From DASRDR01 sp963812945 [NCBI: uncultured Candidatus Rokubacteria bacterium] (GTDB lineage Bacteria > Methylomirabilota > Methylomirabilia > Rokubacteriales), in assembly GCA_963812945.1 (NCBI GenBank), contig CAWEXD010000010.1, positions 496,001 to 560,000 on the forward strand: 64,000 bases of DNA, given 5' to 3'. The notes below the pieces were generated by a model. That model was not told the DNA's origin and ran no database searches. It was given only the letters and a program-made list of their open reading frames with translations. The first letter of the stretch is position 1. Every line of letters begins with the position of its first letter. The position numbers were made by a program, and so were the translations under genes. This document shows, piece by piece, positions 35,416-43,177 of this stretch.

Positions 35416-35988
35416 TTACGTGCGGAACGCGGACTCAAGCTGGTCGATCATCTCCGCCTCTGCGCTCGAGATCTTGCCCACTCCGAGCACACCGCCGCTG
35501 GCGCTGGCCACCGCCCGGGAACGCTCGACGAGACCCGCGCGGAGCGCCTCGACCTGCTCGGGGGTCAAATTCTCGTTGATGCCCTGGACCATGTGGATCC
35601 ATGCTGTGAGGAGTCTCGGCTCGGGCCTGCGCTCCAGCCAGCTCTTGAGAAGGTCGTAGCTCACCGAACCCGGGGTGACGCCGGACTTCGCGGCGCGGTC
35701 GAGAATGGCCTGTTCCTCCTTCGCGTCGATCGCGCCGTCGGCCCAGGCCACCTCGGCAAGCGGCACGATGGACAAGGCGACGAGGGTCTCGGCGTGGACG
35801 CCGAGCTGGATGAGCCGGTCCAGGATCGCGGTGTTCTTGATGCCGGAGATCCGGGAGAGCTCCTCGCGGGTGGCCTCCTTCGCCTTGAGCTCGCGCAGCT
35901 TCTCAATGAGTCGCGCGTCCTCCTTGCGGAAGAACTCGTCCTCGAGGGTCTTGCCTCGCTCGCCCAGGATGTGCTGGTTATCGGCCAT
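35416..35988 (-). CDS. TerB-like/unknown helical cytoplasmic protein
   Basis: ATG 35988 follows AAGGAGG. The 190-residue, mostly helical protein begins GKTLEDEFFRKEDARLIEKL. It contains a helix-turn-helix-like stretch (ATREELSRISGIKNTAILDR) and a TerB-like segment (AEVAWADGAIDAKEEQAILD), which in TerB proteins carries acidic metal-binding residues. TerB domains occur in tellurite-resistance and stress systems. The assignment rests on that one segment. It is the rightmost gene of the R1 copy 3 to copy 2 module. Confidence 0.65.
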   Translation of the reverse strand: MADNQHILGERGKTLEDEFFRKEDARLIEKLRELKAKEATREELSRISGIKNTAILDRLIQLGVHAETLVALSIVPLAEVAWADGAIDAKEEQAILDRAAKSGVTPGSVSYDLLKSWLERRPEPRLLTAWIHMVQGINENLTPEQVEALRAGLVERSRAVASASGGVLGVGKISSAEAEMIDQLESAFRT

Positions 35989-36138
35989 GACTGCCTCCTT
36001 TACGCGTCTGTCAGCGCATGATACCAGCCTCAGAAACCGAGACATTCCCGCAGCGCGTCCAGCACGCCTCCGGGTTGCCCTCGTGCAGGGTGTGCACCGC
36101 GCGCGGGATCTCGACGAACCGGTGGGACTGGAAAGACG

Positions 36139-36165
36139 AATCAGGGGGCGTTGCCGCCCCCGATC
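36139..36165 (-). repeat. GC-rich hairpin next to R1 copy 2
   Basis: ATCAGGGGGCG and CGCCCCCGAT-type arms flank a 3-base loop. The hairpin stands in the same position relative to R1 as at 33089, and the bases between hairpin and R1 (CGAG) are identical. Confidence 0.6.
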
Positions 36166-36168
36166 GAG

Positions 36169-36212
36169 TGGTGAGCCGTGGAGGAATCGAACCTTCAACT
36201 ACTGATTGAGAG
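36169..36212 (-). repeat. R1 repeat copy 2: 3' half of tRNA-Lys (degenerate)
   Basis: The copy matches the tRNA-Lys 3' half with one substitution in the T-stem, one deleted base in the anticodon stem and one change in the anticodon loop. It cannot be part of a functional tRNA. No R2 follows on its right. Confidence 0.8.
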
Positions 36213-36522
36213 TTCTCCCCGAACCGAACTGCCCGAATCCAGGAGCACCTATCCGCCTGAGATGATTCACCTCTCCGAGCAGCGATGGGCCGCGTCGATG
36301 CTCCTGGTATGGGATGGTGTGGGAGCAGGATGGTAGCAGACTCGCGGCTTTTGCTCATCGCCGGGTCGAGTCCAGAGACTGCGGGATAAACGGAGTGGCG
36401 CCGCACTCGGTGTTACAACTCGCCAGATGGAGAATCTGGCGCGTCGGCTCCCAGAATCGGCTGGGCGACGCCGCGTCGAGGGATGCCCACGACCCCGGCG
36501 TTCTGGTCCCGGGTTCCCGACA
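36213..36522. other. Stretch without recognisable genes
   Basis: About 310 bases lie between R1 copy 2 and the SBP fragment. A short plus-strand frame at 36314 reads WEQDGSRLAAF, which is reminiscent of the recombinase-like tails at 38462 and 42788. Nothing else is recognisable. Confidence 0.35.
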
Positions 36523-36621
36523 TCACGTGGCCGACCCAATATACCTTCCCAGCCGGCTGCGCCGCCGTAATGGTGCGACGAGGACGCTGACCGCGCCGGC
36601 GACGAATGCGCGCCGGTCCAC
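36523..36621 (-). pseudogene. N-terminal fragment of an ABC substrate-binding protein gene
   Basis: A GTG at 36621 opens VDRRAFVAGAVSVLVAPL, the usual Tat/Sec-like signal start of PF04392-type binding proteins. After about 18 residues the sequence loses similarity and stops at codon 33. The GTG shares a base with the TAG ending the tail fragment at 36621-36660. Confidence 0.5.
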
Positions 36622-36660
36622 TATTGAATCACCTCATCCGCCCGCGCCAGCACCGACGGG
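36621..36660 (-). pseudogene. C-terminal tail of an ABC substrate-binding protein
   Basis: The minus strand encodes PSVLARADEVIQ and a TAG. This is nearly the same ending as the larger fragment at 37122-37673 (PPAVLARADEVIQ). The two tails form imperfect direct repeats of about 44 bp that bracket the cupin gene. Confidence 0.55.
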
Positions 36661-36672
36661 CGAGCCTGAGGG

Positions 36673-37059
36673 TCAATCGGTCGCCTTCGGCAACCCTACG
36701 GCGAACACGATGCAGTCTTCCCCGCTCGTGATTCTGGTTGAATGCCCCGTACCGGTGGTGTCTTCGAGGACAAGAACGCTCCCCGTGGGAAACCGTCGGA
36801 CCGTGCCGTCACCTGCTGTGATCTGGAACTCACCTCGCACTGTGATGAAGATCTGCCGGCGCGGCGCCGGGTGCGGGGCGTCGCCCCGCCAGGCAGGCGG
36901 CCCTCCGACCCAGAAACTGCCCTCAGTGGGGAGGAACGGCGCAGAGTGTAGCGGCTCTGCGGGCGGAACCGCGAAGCCGGGGGCAAGTTCGGCATCCAGA
37001 TCCTCGAAGCGAGAGACGCCACCGTCGTCCGTGAACAATCTCGTGTAGTAGGCACGCAT
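36673..37059 (-). CDS. Cupin-fold protein
   Basis: The 128-residue protein begins MRAYYTRLFTDDGGVSRFED. The cupin core includes FITVRGEFQITAGDGTVRRF and then PTGSVLVLEDTTGTGHSTRI, with a His in the second cupin motif. Cupins of this length are often small metal-dependent enzymes or binding proteins. The substrate is unknown. It is enclosed by two copies of the 3' end of an ABC substrate-binding gene, so it seems to have been inserted into or trapped by a duplication there. Confidence 0.7.
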   Translation of the reverse strand: MRAYYTRLFTDDGGVSRFEDLDAELAPGFAVPPAEPLHSAPFLPTEGSFWVGGPPAWRGDAPHPAPRRQIFITVRGEFQITAGDGTVRRFPTGSVLVLEDTTGTGHSTRITSGEDCIVFAVGLPKATD

Positions 37060-37121
37060 TCTAACCACCTCGCGGCTCGCTGAGCTTCCCTGACAGAGCC
37101 GAGAAACTTCCGGCCGTTCCA

Positions 37122-37673
37122 CTACTGGATCACTTCATCCGCCCGCGCGAGCACCGCCGGTGGGATCGTGAGGCCGAGCGCCTTCGCGGTCTTGAGATTG
37201 ATCACAAACTCGTACTCCGTGGGTTGCTCGACCGGAATGTCTCCAGGCTTCGTGCCCCTGAGGATCTTGTCGACGAACTTCGCCGCATTCCGGTACAGCT
37301 GAGTCTGGATGGGTCCAAAGCTGAGAAGCCCCCCGGCCTCCACGGCCTCCCGAAAGAAGTGCATCGTGGGGAGGCGGTGCTTCATCGCCAGTTCGGCGAG
37401 GCGGGCTCGCTGATTGAAGGCGAGCGGATCGCCATACACATGGAGCACATCCGCGCGCCCCCGGACCGCATCTTCGAACGCGCGCTCCAGTTCGGAGACG
37501 TCTCGCGCCTCGACGAGTTGGAGCGTCACCCCAAGGGTACGTGCCGCTGCCTCTGACTGGGGGAGGGTCCATGCGTGCATGCGGTTGGTCGGATTCATGA
37601 GGATCCCGATGCGTAAGGCTCGGGGCACGGCCTCCTTGATGACTTGCAGCTGCTTCGCCGCGAACGCCTCCCA
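37122..37673 (-). pseudogene. N-terminally truncated ABC substrate-binding protein (PF04392)
   Basis: The retained C-terminal about 183 residues read AFAAKQLQVIKEAVPRALRI, GILMNPTN, FFREAVEAGGLLSFGPI and a final IPPAVLARADEVIQ. This matches the second half of the tri-type ABC_sub_bind family (about 325 residues). The signal peptide and first lobe are missing. At about 37673 the sequence switches to a GNAT gene on the opposite strand, so a deletion joined the two. Confidence 0.75.
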
Positions 37674-38209
37674 TACCCACCTGCTGCCGGACCCCGGCGA
37701 GCGGGAGCGCCTGGTGCTGCCGTTCATGACGGCCTGGACGCGGTACGGCCTCCTCTTTGGCGAGGTGTACGTGACCGCCGGGCCGGTCGAGGCGAGCGCC
37801 ATCTGGCTGCCACCGAGCGCCGCGATCGGGCGGACCGAGGAGCGCACAGACCGGACGGGGCTGACCGAGGTCGTCAGCGCGCTCAGCGACGGGGCGCGAG
37901 CGCGCTACCACGCGATGCTCCAGCACCAGCGTCGCATCCGCGAGGCCGCTCCGTCCGTCCCGCACTGGCATCTCCCCTTTATCGGCGTGGACCCCGCGCG
38001 GCAGGGCCTCGGCCTCGGACCTGCTGTTGCGAGCGGGGCTCTCGCGCATCGACCAGGACGGGGTCGAGTGCCGGCTGTTCACCGAGACGCCGCGGAACGT
38101 GCCGCTCTACCAGCGGTACGGCTTCGAGATCGCCGTCGAGGGAGACGTCCCCGACGAGGGCCCGCGACTCTGGTTCATGAGGCGAAGACCCCACCCCATC
38201 ACGCCATAG
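37673..38209 (+). pseudogene. Broken GNAT acetyltransferase gene
   Basis: The frame enters at LLPDPGERERLVLPFMTAW, without the first 50 or so residues of the family. It continues through FGEVYVTAGPVEASAIWLPP to the acetyl-CoA loop IGVDPARQGLG. There, near 38020, a frameshift moves the ending to another frame: LLLRAGLSRIDQDGVECRLF, then NVPLYQRYGFEIAVEGDVPD. It is both 5'-truncated and frameshifted. Confidence 0.65.
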
Positions 38210-38461
38210 TCGTCACGATCGACGACCTCCGGACGGCGGCGCCGCCTGTGTCAGTTCCGTGCCAGAACCATCGAGCGGGGAGGGGGACCATCGGTCTCGA
38301 CGCCCATCGCCGAGCGCCCCGAAGTCTCGATGATTGCGACGATCATGACCGATGGGGACCCGTGGTCTCCCCCCGGGCGCCCAACTCAAAATCTGATGCG
38401 CTTCGTCTCGCCAGAGGGAGGGTCGACGCCTCGGAGCTTCAGCGAACCTTCGAATTCCTAG

Positions 38462-38527
38462 CAGGACGGTAGCAAAGTGGTAGCAGAGACAGGATCAGGG
38501 GGTGCCGGTTGTCCGGCAACCCCCTGA
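38462..38527 (+). pseudogene. Recombinase-like C-terminal tail beside R1 copy 1
   Basis: The frame QDGSKVVAETGSGGAGCPAT ends at a TGA seven bases left of the tRNA fragment. It is almost the same as the tail at 42788-42850. C-termini of tRNA-associated integrases often read like this. The rest of the gene is absent. The final third of the tail is also an inverted repeat. Confidence 0.45.
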
Positions 38528-38530
38528 TTT
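38492..38530 (-). repeat. Strong hairpin next to R1 copy 1
   Basis: ATCAGGGGGTGCCGG and CCGGCAACCCCCTGAT form a long stem around TTGT with one mismatch. It has the same position and outer bases as the hairpin beside the intact tRNA-Lys. Confidence 0.75.
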
Positions 38531-38533
38531 GAA

Positions 38534-38578
38534 TGGTGAGCCGTGAAGGAATCGAACCTTCAACCTACTGATTAAGAG
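38534..38578 (-). repeat. R1 repeat copy 1: 3' half of tRNA-Lys (45 bp, exact)
   Basis: This 45-base segment is identical to the 3' half of the intact tRNA-Lys gene 4.3 kb to its right, from CCA to the anticodon loop. Its right neighbour is R2 rather than the tRNA 5' half. Confidence 0.92.
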
Positions 38579-38708
38579 GTGGTTCTGTGACCGAACTCCT
38601 ACGCACGCAGACGATCTAAGCGTACGTATTTCCTGCGAAGCCGCCTGACCGATGTTCGCCTGCGTGTGGTGGAGTTCGGTGGAGTTTGGCACTGCCCTGT
38701 CACCGAAG
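38579..38708. repeat. R2 repeat, full copy beside R1 copy 1
   Basis: The about 130-base segment starts directly at the end of R1 and shares ACTCCTACGCACGCAG and TGGAGTTCGGTGGAGTTTGG with the copies at 33163 and 35033. The order hairpin-R1-R2 is the same as at 33089-33299. Confidence 0.85.
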
Positions 38709-38938
38709 ACTCTGCTGTGGCCCGCCGGGCCGCCCGTGACCTGGCCCCAAGTTCGGCGCCGGTTGACCCGCAGGCTTCGGACCGGCGGCAGGCGGCGCCC
38801 ACTCCGCCTCCCACCCGGTAGCGCCCAGACGACCTCCACTCCCAGCGGCGAGTTGGAGCGGCCAACATTGCGGGTGGCGAACGGAAACGCTGGCCGGCCG
38901 ACCTTGAAGCTTCCCGGGTGCTCCCCTACAGTCAGAGT

Positions 38939-39874
38939 ATGGCGACCTCGAGGCGTGACACGAACGGGACCCTCCCGGAGTACGTGCTCCCGCGGTCCGT
39001 CCGGAAGGACCCCACCGCGCGGGTCCTCGAGATGGACCGTGTCCTGTTCGTCGAATACCGGGCCTCTCACCCGGCGCCCCCCTGCACGGCGCAGGTTACC
39101 GAGAACATGCTCATGGTGGTGCTGGAGGGCCAGAAGCGCATCGAGGCGGGCGCGACCGTGTCCGTGCTCGACCCTGACCACGCGATCTTCCTGCGGCGGG
39201 GCCACTACGGCATGGCCGCCACGCTCTCCCAGGAGACCGGCGCCTATCGGTGCGCGATCTTCTTCTTCGACGATGCCTTCCTCGGCGAGTTCGCACACCA
39301 GCACAGCCTGCTCCCCGACGGCCGCATGGCCGCCGACCCGGCGTCCCCGCTGGCGCTGCCCGTGCGCGTGTCGCCGCTACTCCGCGCGAGCATCGAGTCG
39401 GTGCTGCCCTATTTCACCCACGACGGCGCGAACCGCCCGCGCATCCTTCGGCTGAAGCTCCAGGAGATCCTGCTGAACCTCCTCGACGCCGACCCGGAGG
39501 CCGGCCTCGCGCGCTTTCTCCTGCGTATCGTCTCCGACAAGCGGAGCCTCCTCGGGCCCCTCGTCGAGGCACACCTCGGCCGGCCCGTCACGATCGAGAC
39601 GCTGGCGCGCACGGCCGGCATGAGCGTCTCGGCGTTCAAGCGCGAGTTTCGGGGCGCGTTCGCCGCGTCACCCCGGGAATGGATGACCGAGCGCCGGCTC
39701 GACCGGGCGCGGCATCTGCTGGCGCGCGCCGACCGGAACGTGACCGATGTCAGCCTCGAGGTCGGCTTCGAGAGCGTCTCGCACTTCATCCATCGCTTTC
39801 GCCGCCGTTTCGCCGTCACTCCCAAGCAGTTCCAGATGAGCCAATCCCGACAGAATCCGGGCCGCGCCCGATAG
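38939..39874 (+). CDS. AraC-family transcriptional regulator (ExsA-like)
   Basis: The 311-residue protein has an N-terminal sensor part (about residues 1-190) and a C-terminal double helix-turn-helix. The latter shows VTIETLARTAGMSVSAFKRE, then DVSLEVGFESVSHFIHRFRR and FAVTPKQF, as in ExsA/AraC proteins. An in-frame GTG at 38918 is an alternative start; neither has a strong ribosome-binding site. It is followed after 68 bases by the iorA-like gene on the same strand, which it may control. Confidence 0.85.
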   Translation: MATSRRDTNGTLPEYVLPRSVRKDPTARVLEMDRVLFVEYRASHPAPPCTAQVTENMLMVVLEGQKRIEAGATVSVLDPDHAIFLRRGHYGMAATLSQETGAYRCAIFFFDDAFLGEFAHQHSLLPDGRMAADPASPLALPVRVSPLLRASIESVLPYFTHDGANRPRILRLKLQEILLNLLDADPEAGLARFLLRIVSDKRSLLGPLVEAHLGRPVTIETLARTAGMSVSAFKREFRGAFAASPREWMTERRLDRARHLLARADRNVTDVSLEVGFESVSHFIHRFRRRFAVTPKQFQMSQSRQNPGRAR

Positions 39875-39942
39875 ACGGCGCCGTCAACGGGGGTGGAGGA
39901 TGGCCTCACACTCCCCGGCAACCCGATTCTGAGGAGGCCCGC

Positions 39943-40416
39943 ATGATCGACGTGGCCGTCAACGGCAAGCGCCACCGAGTCGACGTGGAACCCGACACGC
40001 CCCTCCTGTGGGTGATCCGAGACGCCATCGGACTACCCGGCACGAAGTTCGGCTGTGGCATGGCGCTGTGCGGCGCGTGCACCGTGCATGTGGACGGCCA
40101 GGCCATCCGCTCCTGCATCACGCCGATCTCCGCGGCCCAAGGCAAGACGATCATCACCATCGAGGCCGCCACCGACGGCAGCGACCGTGTCGGCGCAGCC
40201 GTACACGCCGCCTGGGTGAAGCACGACGTGGCCCAATGCGGCTACTGCCAGAGCGGCCAGATCATGAGCGCGACCGCCTTCCTCAAATCGCTGCCTCGCG
40301 GCAAGCCACCCACCGCCGCCGAGATCGACTCGGCCATGGCCGGCAACATCTGCCGCTGCGGCACCTATGCCCGCATCCGCGCCGCGGTGGCCGATGCCGC
40401 CCGCACCCTCGCCTGA
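39943..40416 (+). CDS. iorA: [2Fe-2S] subunit of a molybdenum hydroxylase (IorA-like)
   Basis: ATG 39943 follows GAGGAGG. The 157-residue protein holds both iron-sulfur domains: CGMALCGACTVHVDGQAIRS (plant ferredoxin-like) and QCGYCQSGQ with NICRCGTY (helical C-terminal domain). QSGQ instead of TPGM is typical of IorA (isoquinoline 1-oxidoreductase alpha). It passes electrons from the molybdenum subunit encoded 10 bases downstream. No FAD subunit gene is present, as expected for the Ior type. Confidence 0.88.
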   Translation: MIDVAVNGKRHRVDVEPDTPLLWVIRDAIGLPGTKFGCGMALCGACTVHVDGQAIRSCITPISAAQGKTIITIEAATDGSDRVGAAVHAAWVKHDVAQCGYCQSGQIMSATAFLKSLPRGKPPTAAEIDSAMAGNICRCGTYARIRAAVADAARTLA

Positions 40417-40426
40417 AGGAGCCGCC

Positions 40427-42673
40427 ATGTTGCCCAACATCGACCCCCGCGACCTGCCGCGCGCTCTGCAGCACCTCCTGGCCCGAGGCCCAGCCGACGA
40501 AGCCGCCACGCTGCCGCGCCGCAGCTTCCTGAAGCTGGCCGGTGCCGGCGGCTTGGCGCTCGGCGCCTTTCCTCACCTGGCCACGGCACAGGCCACCGGT
40601 GGCGGCCAGGCAGCCGGCGCCCTCAAGCCGACCGAACAGCCGTCGGCCTTTGTGCAGATTGCCCCCAACGGCGAGGTCACGGTGACCATCAACCGGCTGG
40701 AATTCGGCCAAGGCGTGCAGACCGCGCTGCCGATGATCCTGGCCGAGGAGCTCGACGCCGACTGGAACCTGGTGCGCAGCCGGAACGGCTCGAACGACGC
40801 CGCCTACGCCGACCCGCTCTTCGGCATTCACCTCACCGGCGGTTCTCATTCGATCAAGAACAGCTTCACTCAGTATCGCGAGCTCGGCGCGCGCGCTCGG
40901 GCCATGCTGCTGGGTGCCGCCGCAGCCCGCTGGAACGTGGACGTGGCCACCCTGCGCACGCAGGCCGGCACGGTGCTCGGCCCGGGGGGCCGCAAGCTGG
41001 GTTACGGCGCACTGGCCGAGACCGCCATGGCCCTGCCCGTGCCCGAGAAGGTCGCGCTGAAGGATCCCAAGGCCTTCCGCTTCATCGGCCGTCCCACCAC
41101 GCGCCTGGACGCGCGCGCCAAGAGCAGCGGGCGGCAGGACTTCGGTATCGACGTTCGCCTGCCCGGTCAGCTGACGGCCGTGGTGGCCCGTCCGCCGGTG
41201 TTCGGCGCCCGCCTGGCGGCGGTGGACGATAGTGCGGCGCGCGCCGTCAAGGGCGTGAAGGGCGTGCTGCGCGTGCCGCTGGACCGCGGGGCCGAAGGCG
41301 TGGCCGTGCTCGCCGACGGCTACTGGCCGGCCAAGCAGGGGCGCGACGCGCTGAAGCTGCAGTGGGACACGGCCGCCGTGGAGAAGGTGGACAGCGAACG
41401 GCAACTGGCCCAGTACCGCGAGCTGGCCGGCCGCCCTGGCCCGCGCCAGTTCGACGCCGACATGACGCCGCTGGCCACCGCCCCCCGGCAGCTGGAAGCC
41501 GAGTTCGTGTTCCCCTACCTGGCCCATGCGCCGATGGAGCCGCTCAACTGCACTGTTCAGTTTTCCGAGGGGCACGCTGACCTGTGGGTCGGCACCCAGT
41601 GCCCCGGTCTGGACGGCGCCGCGGCCGCACGCGTGCTGGGTCTCAAGCCCGAGCAGGTGACGGTGCATGTGCCGATGGCGGGCGGCGGCTTTGGCCGGCG
41701 TTTCTCGAGCACGAGCGACTTCGTGGTCGAGGCCTGCGAGATCGCCAAGGCCGCGCGTGCCACCGGTCTGAACGTGCCGGTGCGCACGCTCTGGAGCCGT
41801 GAGGACGACATCAAGGGTGGCTACTACCGCCCGATGCACCTGCACCGCGCGCGCATCGGCTTCGACGAACGCGGCCAGGTGCTGGCCTGGGACCACGTCA
41901 TCGTCGGCCAGTCCGTCACCTCGGGCTCCGTGTTCGAGCAGTTCCAGGTGAAGAACGGCATCGACGCCACCGCCACGGAGGGCATGCGTGATCCCTACCC
42001 GCTGCCCATGCGCCTGACGGTGCACCACCCCAAGCTCAACGTGCCGGTGCTGTGGTGGCGCAGCGTGGGTTCGACCCATACCGCCTTCGTGATGGAGACC
42101 TTGCTCGACGATATTGCGCGCGCCACGAGCCAGGACCCGGTGGCCTACCGGATGCGCTTGTTCGGCGACAAGCACCCGCGGCACCGCGCCGCGCTGCAGC
42201 TGGCGGTGGACAAGAGCGGCTACGGCAAGACGCGCGTGCCGGCCGGCCGCGCCTGGGGCGTGGCGGTGCACGAGTCCTTCGACTCCGTGGTGGGCTACGT
42301 GGTGGAAGCCTCGGTACAGGATGGTCGACCAGTGCTGCACCGGGTCACGGCCGGCGTGCATTGCAACCTGGTGGTGAACCCGCGCACCGTGGAGGCGCAG
42401 GTGCAGGGCGCGGCGCTGATGGGCCTGTCGATGTGCCTGCCTGGCGCGGCCATCACGCTGAAGGATGGGGAGGTGCAGCAGCGCAATTTTGGCGACTTCG
42501 TCGTGCCGCGCATCACCGACATGCCTCAGATCGCGGTGTATGTCGTGCCCAGCGCCGAACCGCCCACCGGCATGGGCGAGCCGGGCCTGCCGCCGCTGGC
42601 CCCCGCCTTCGCCAACGCCATCGCGCGGCTGACCGGCAAGCCGCTGCGCCAGCTGCCCTTCAACCTGGCGTAA
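40427..42673 (+). CDS. iorB: Molybdopterin subunit of an Ior-type aldehyde/N-heterocycle oxidoreductase
   Basis: The 748-residue protein carries a twin-arginine signal (RRSFLKLAGAGGLALGAF), so it is exported folded. It has the duplicated molybdopterin-binding layout of IorB: ITINRLEFGQGVQTALPMI is replaced here by the variant INRLEFGQGVQTALPM, then VPMAGGGFGRRF and TGMGEPGLPPLAPAFANAIA with the catalytic Glu. It oxidises aldehydes or N-heterocycles; the substrate is unknown. Leucine codons are mostly CTG and the style looks beta-proteobacterial, unlike CTC-rich neighbours. It sits between R1 copy 1 and the intact tRNA, so this module is probably the most recent arrival. Confidence 0.88.
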   Translation: MLPNIDPRDLPRALQHLLARGPADEAATLPRRSFLKLAGAGGLALGAFPHLATAQATGGGQAAGALKPTEQPSAFVQIAPNGEVTVTINRLEFGQGVQTALPMILAEELDADWNLVRSRNGSNDAAYADPLFGIHLTGGSHSIKNSFTQYRELGARARAMLLGAAAARWNVDVATLRTQAGTVLGPGGRKLGYGALAETAMALPVPEKVALKDPKAFRFIGRPTTRLDARAKSSGRQDFGIDVRLPGQLTAVVARPPVFGARLAAVDDSAARAVKGVKGVLRVPLDRGAEGVAVLADGYWPAKQGRDALKLQWDTAAVEKVDSERQLAQYRELAGRPGPRQFDADMTPLATAPRQLEAEFVFPYLAHAPMEPLNCTVQFSEGHADLWVGTQCPGLDGAAAARVLGLKPEQVTVHVPMAGGGFGRRFSSTSDFVVEACEIAKAARATGLNVPVRTLWSREDDIKGGYYRPMHLHRARIGFDERGQVLAWDHVIVGQSVTSGSVFEQFQVKNGIDATATEGMRDPYPLPMRLTVHHPKLNVPVLWWRSVGSTHTAFVMETLLDDIARATSQDPVAYRMRLFGDKHPRHRAALQLAVDKSGYGKTRVPAGRAWGVAVHESFDSVVGYVVEASVQDGRPVLHRVTAGVHCNLVVNPRTVEAQVQGAALMGLSMCLPGAAITLKDGEVQQRNFGDFVVPRITDMPQIAVYVVPSAEPPTGMGEPGLPPLAPAFANAIARLTGKPLRQLPFNLA

Positions 42674-42787
42674 GCCGGCACCATGTCGTCCCGGCCACGA
42701 GATCGCGCAGGTAGACCTCGTTCCTCCCGGCGAGATCGGCGCCACCGCACGGCGGGCTCCCGATGGGCAACCAGGCGGCCGTGGACC

Positions 42788-42850
42788 GACGGGACGAGCA
42801 AAGTGGTAGCAGAAACAGGATCGGGGAGCCGGGTGCCCGGAACCCCCTGA
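42788..42850 (+). pseudogene. Recombinase-like C-terminal tail beside the intact tRNA-Lys
   Basis: The frame DGTSKVVAETGSGSRVPGTP ends in TGA six bases from the tRNA 3' end. The tail at 38462-38527 is close to identical in the first half. The last half overlaps a GC-rich inverted repeat (42821-42850). No upstream coding sequence remains. Confidence 0.45.
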
Positions 42851-42855
42851 TTGAG

Positions 42856-42931
42856 TGGTGAGCCGTGAAGGAATCGAACCTTCAACCTACTGATTAAGAG
42901 TCAGTTGCTCTACCAATTGAGCTAACGGCTC
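42856..42931 (-). tRNA. tRNA-Lys (CTT), intact
   Basis: All arms fold: acceptor GAGCCGT/ACGGCTC, D-arm GCTCAATTGGTAGAGC, anticodon loop CTCTTAA with anticodon CTT, T-arm GAAGG-TTCGATT-CCTTC, discriminator A and encoded CCA (42856-42858). It is the last of four tRNA genes on this strand and the parent of the five R1 fragments to its left. Confidence 0.95.
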
Positions 42932-42944
42932 ACGAGCGAGCAAG

Positions 42945-43020
42945 TGGTACGCCCGAGAGGATTTGAACCTCTGACCTTCGGATCCGGAGTCCGACGCTCT
43001 ATCCGCTGAGCTACGGGCGC
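42945..43020 (-). tRNA. tRNA-Arg (CCG)
   Basis: Acceptor GCGCCCG pairs with CGGGCGT (a terminal G-U). The D-arm is TAGCTCAGCGGATAGAGC, the anticodon loop contains CCG, the T-arm is AGAGG-TTCAAAT-CCTCT, and CCA is encoded at 42945-42947. It lies 13 bases from tRNA-Lys. Confidence 0.93.
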
Positions 43021-43177
43021 CCAACCGCGAGTGCCGACATGTCCAGGCGCGGAGCGGATTTTGCCACGCAGGCCAGGGGGGGTCAAGGGGGCGCGAGGCA
43101 CAAACCGCCCCCGCGCGGGGGGCGGCTGTGCTCTGTCGACGGCAACCTGACGCCCGGCAGGAACAGCCGAACAGTGG

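Noticed and set aside
29354-38578. The tRNA-Lys fragments as functional tRNA genes.
   Set aside because: They lack the D-arm and the 5' acceptor strand. Only the copy at 42856-42931 folds completely.
27803-42931. The spaced direct repeats as a CRISPR array or an integron attC array.
   Set aside because: The repeats are 3' halves of tRNA-Lys separated by kilobases of genes. They lack short spacers, cas genes, attC symmetry and an integron integrase.
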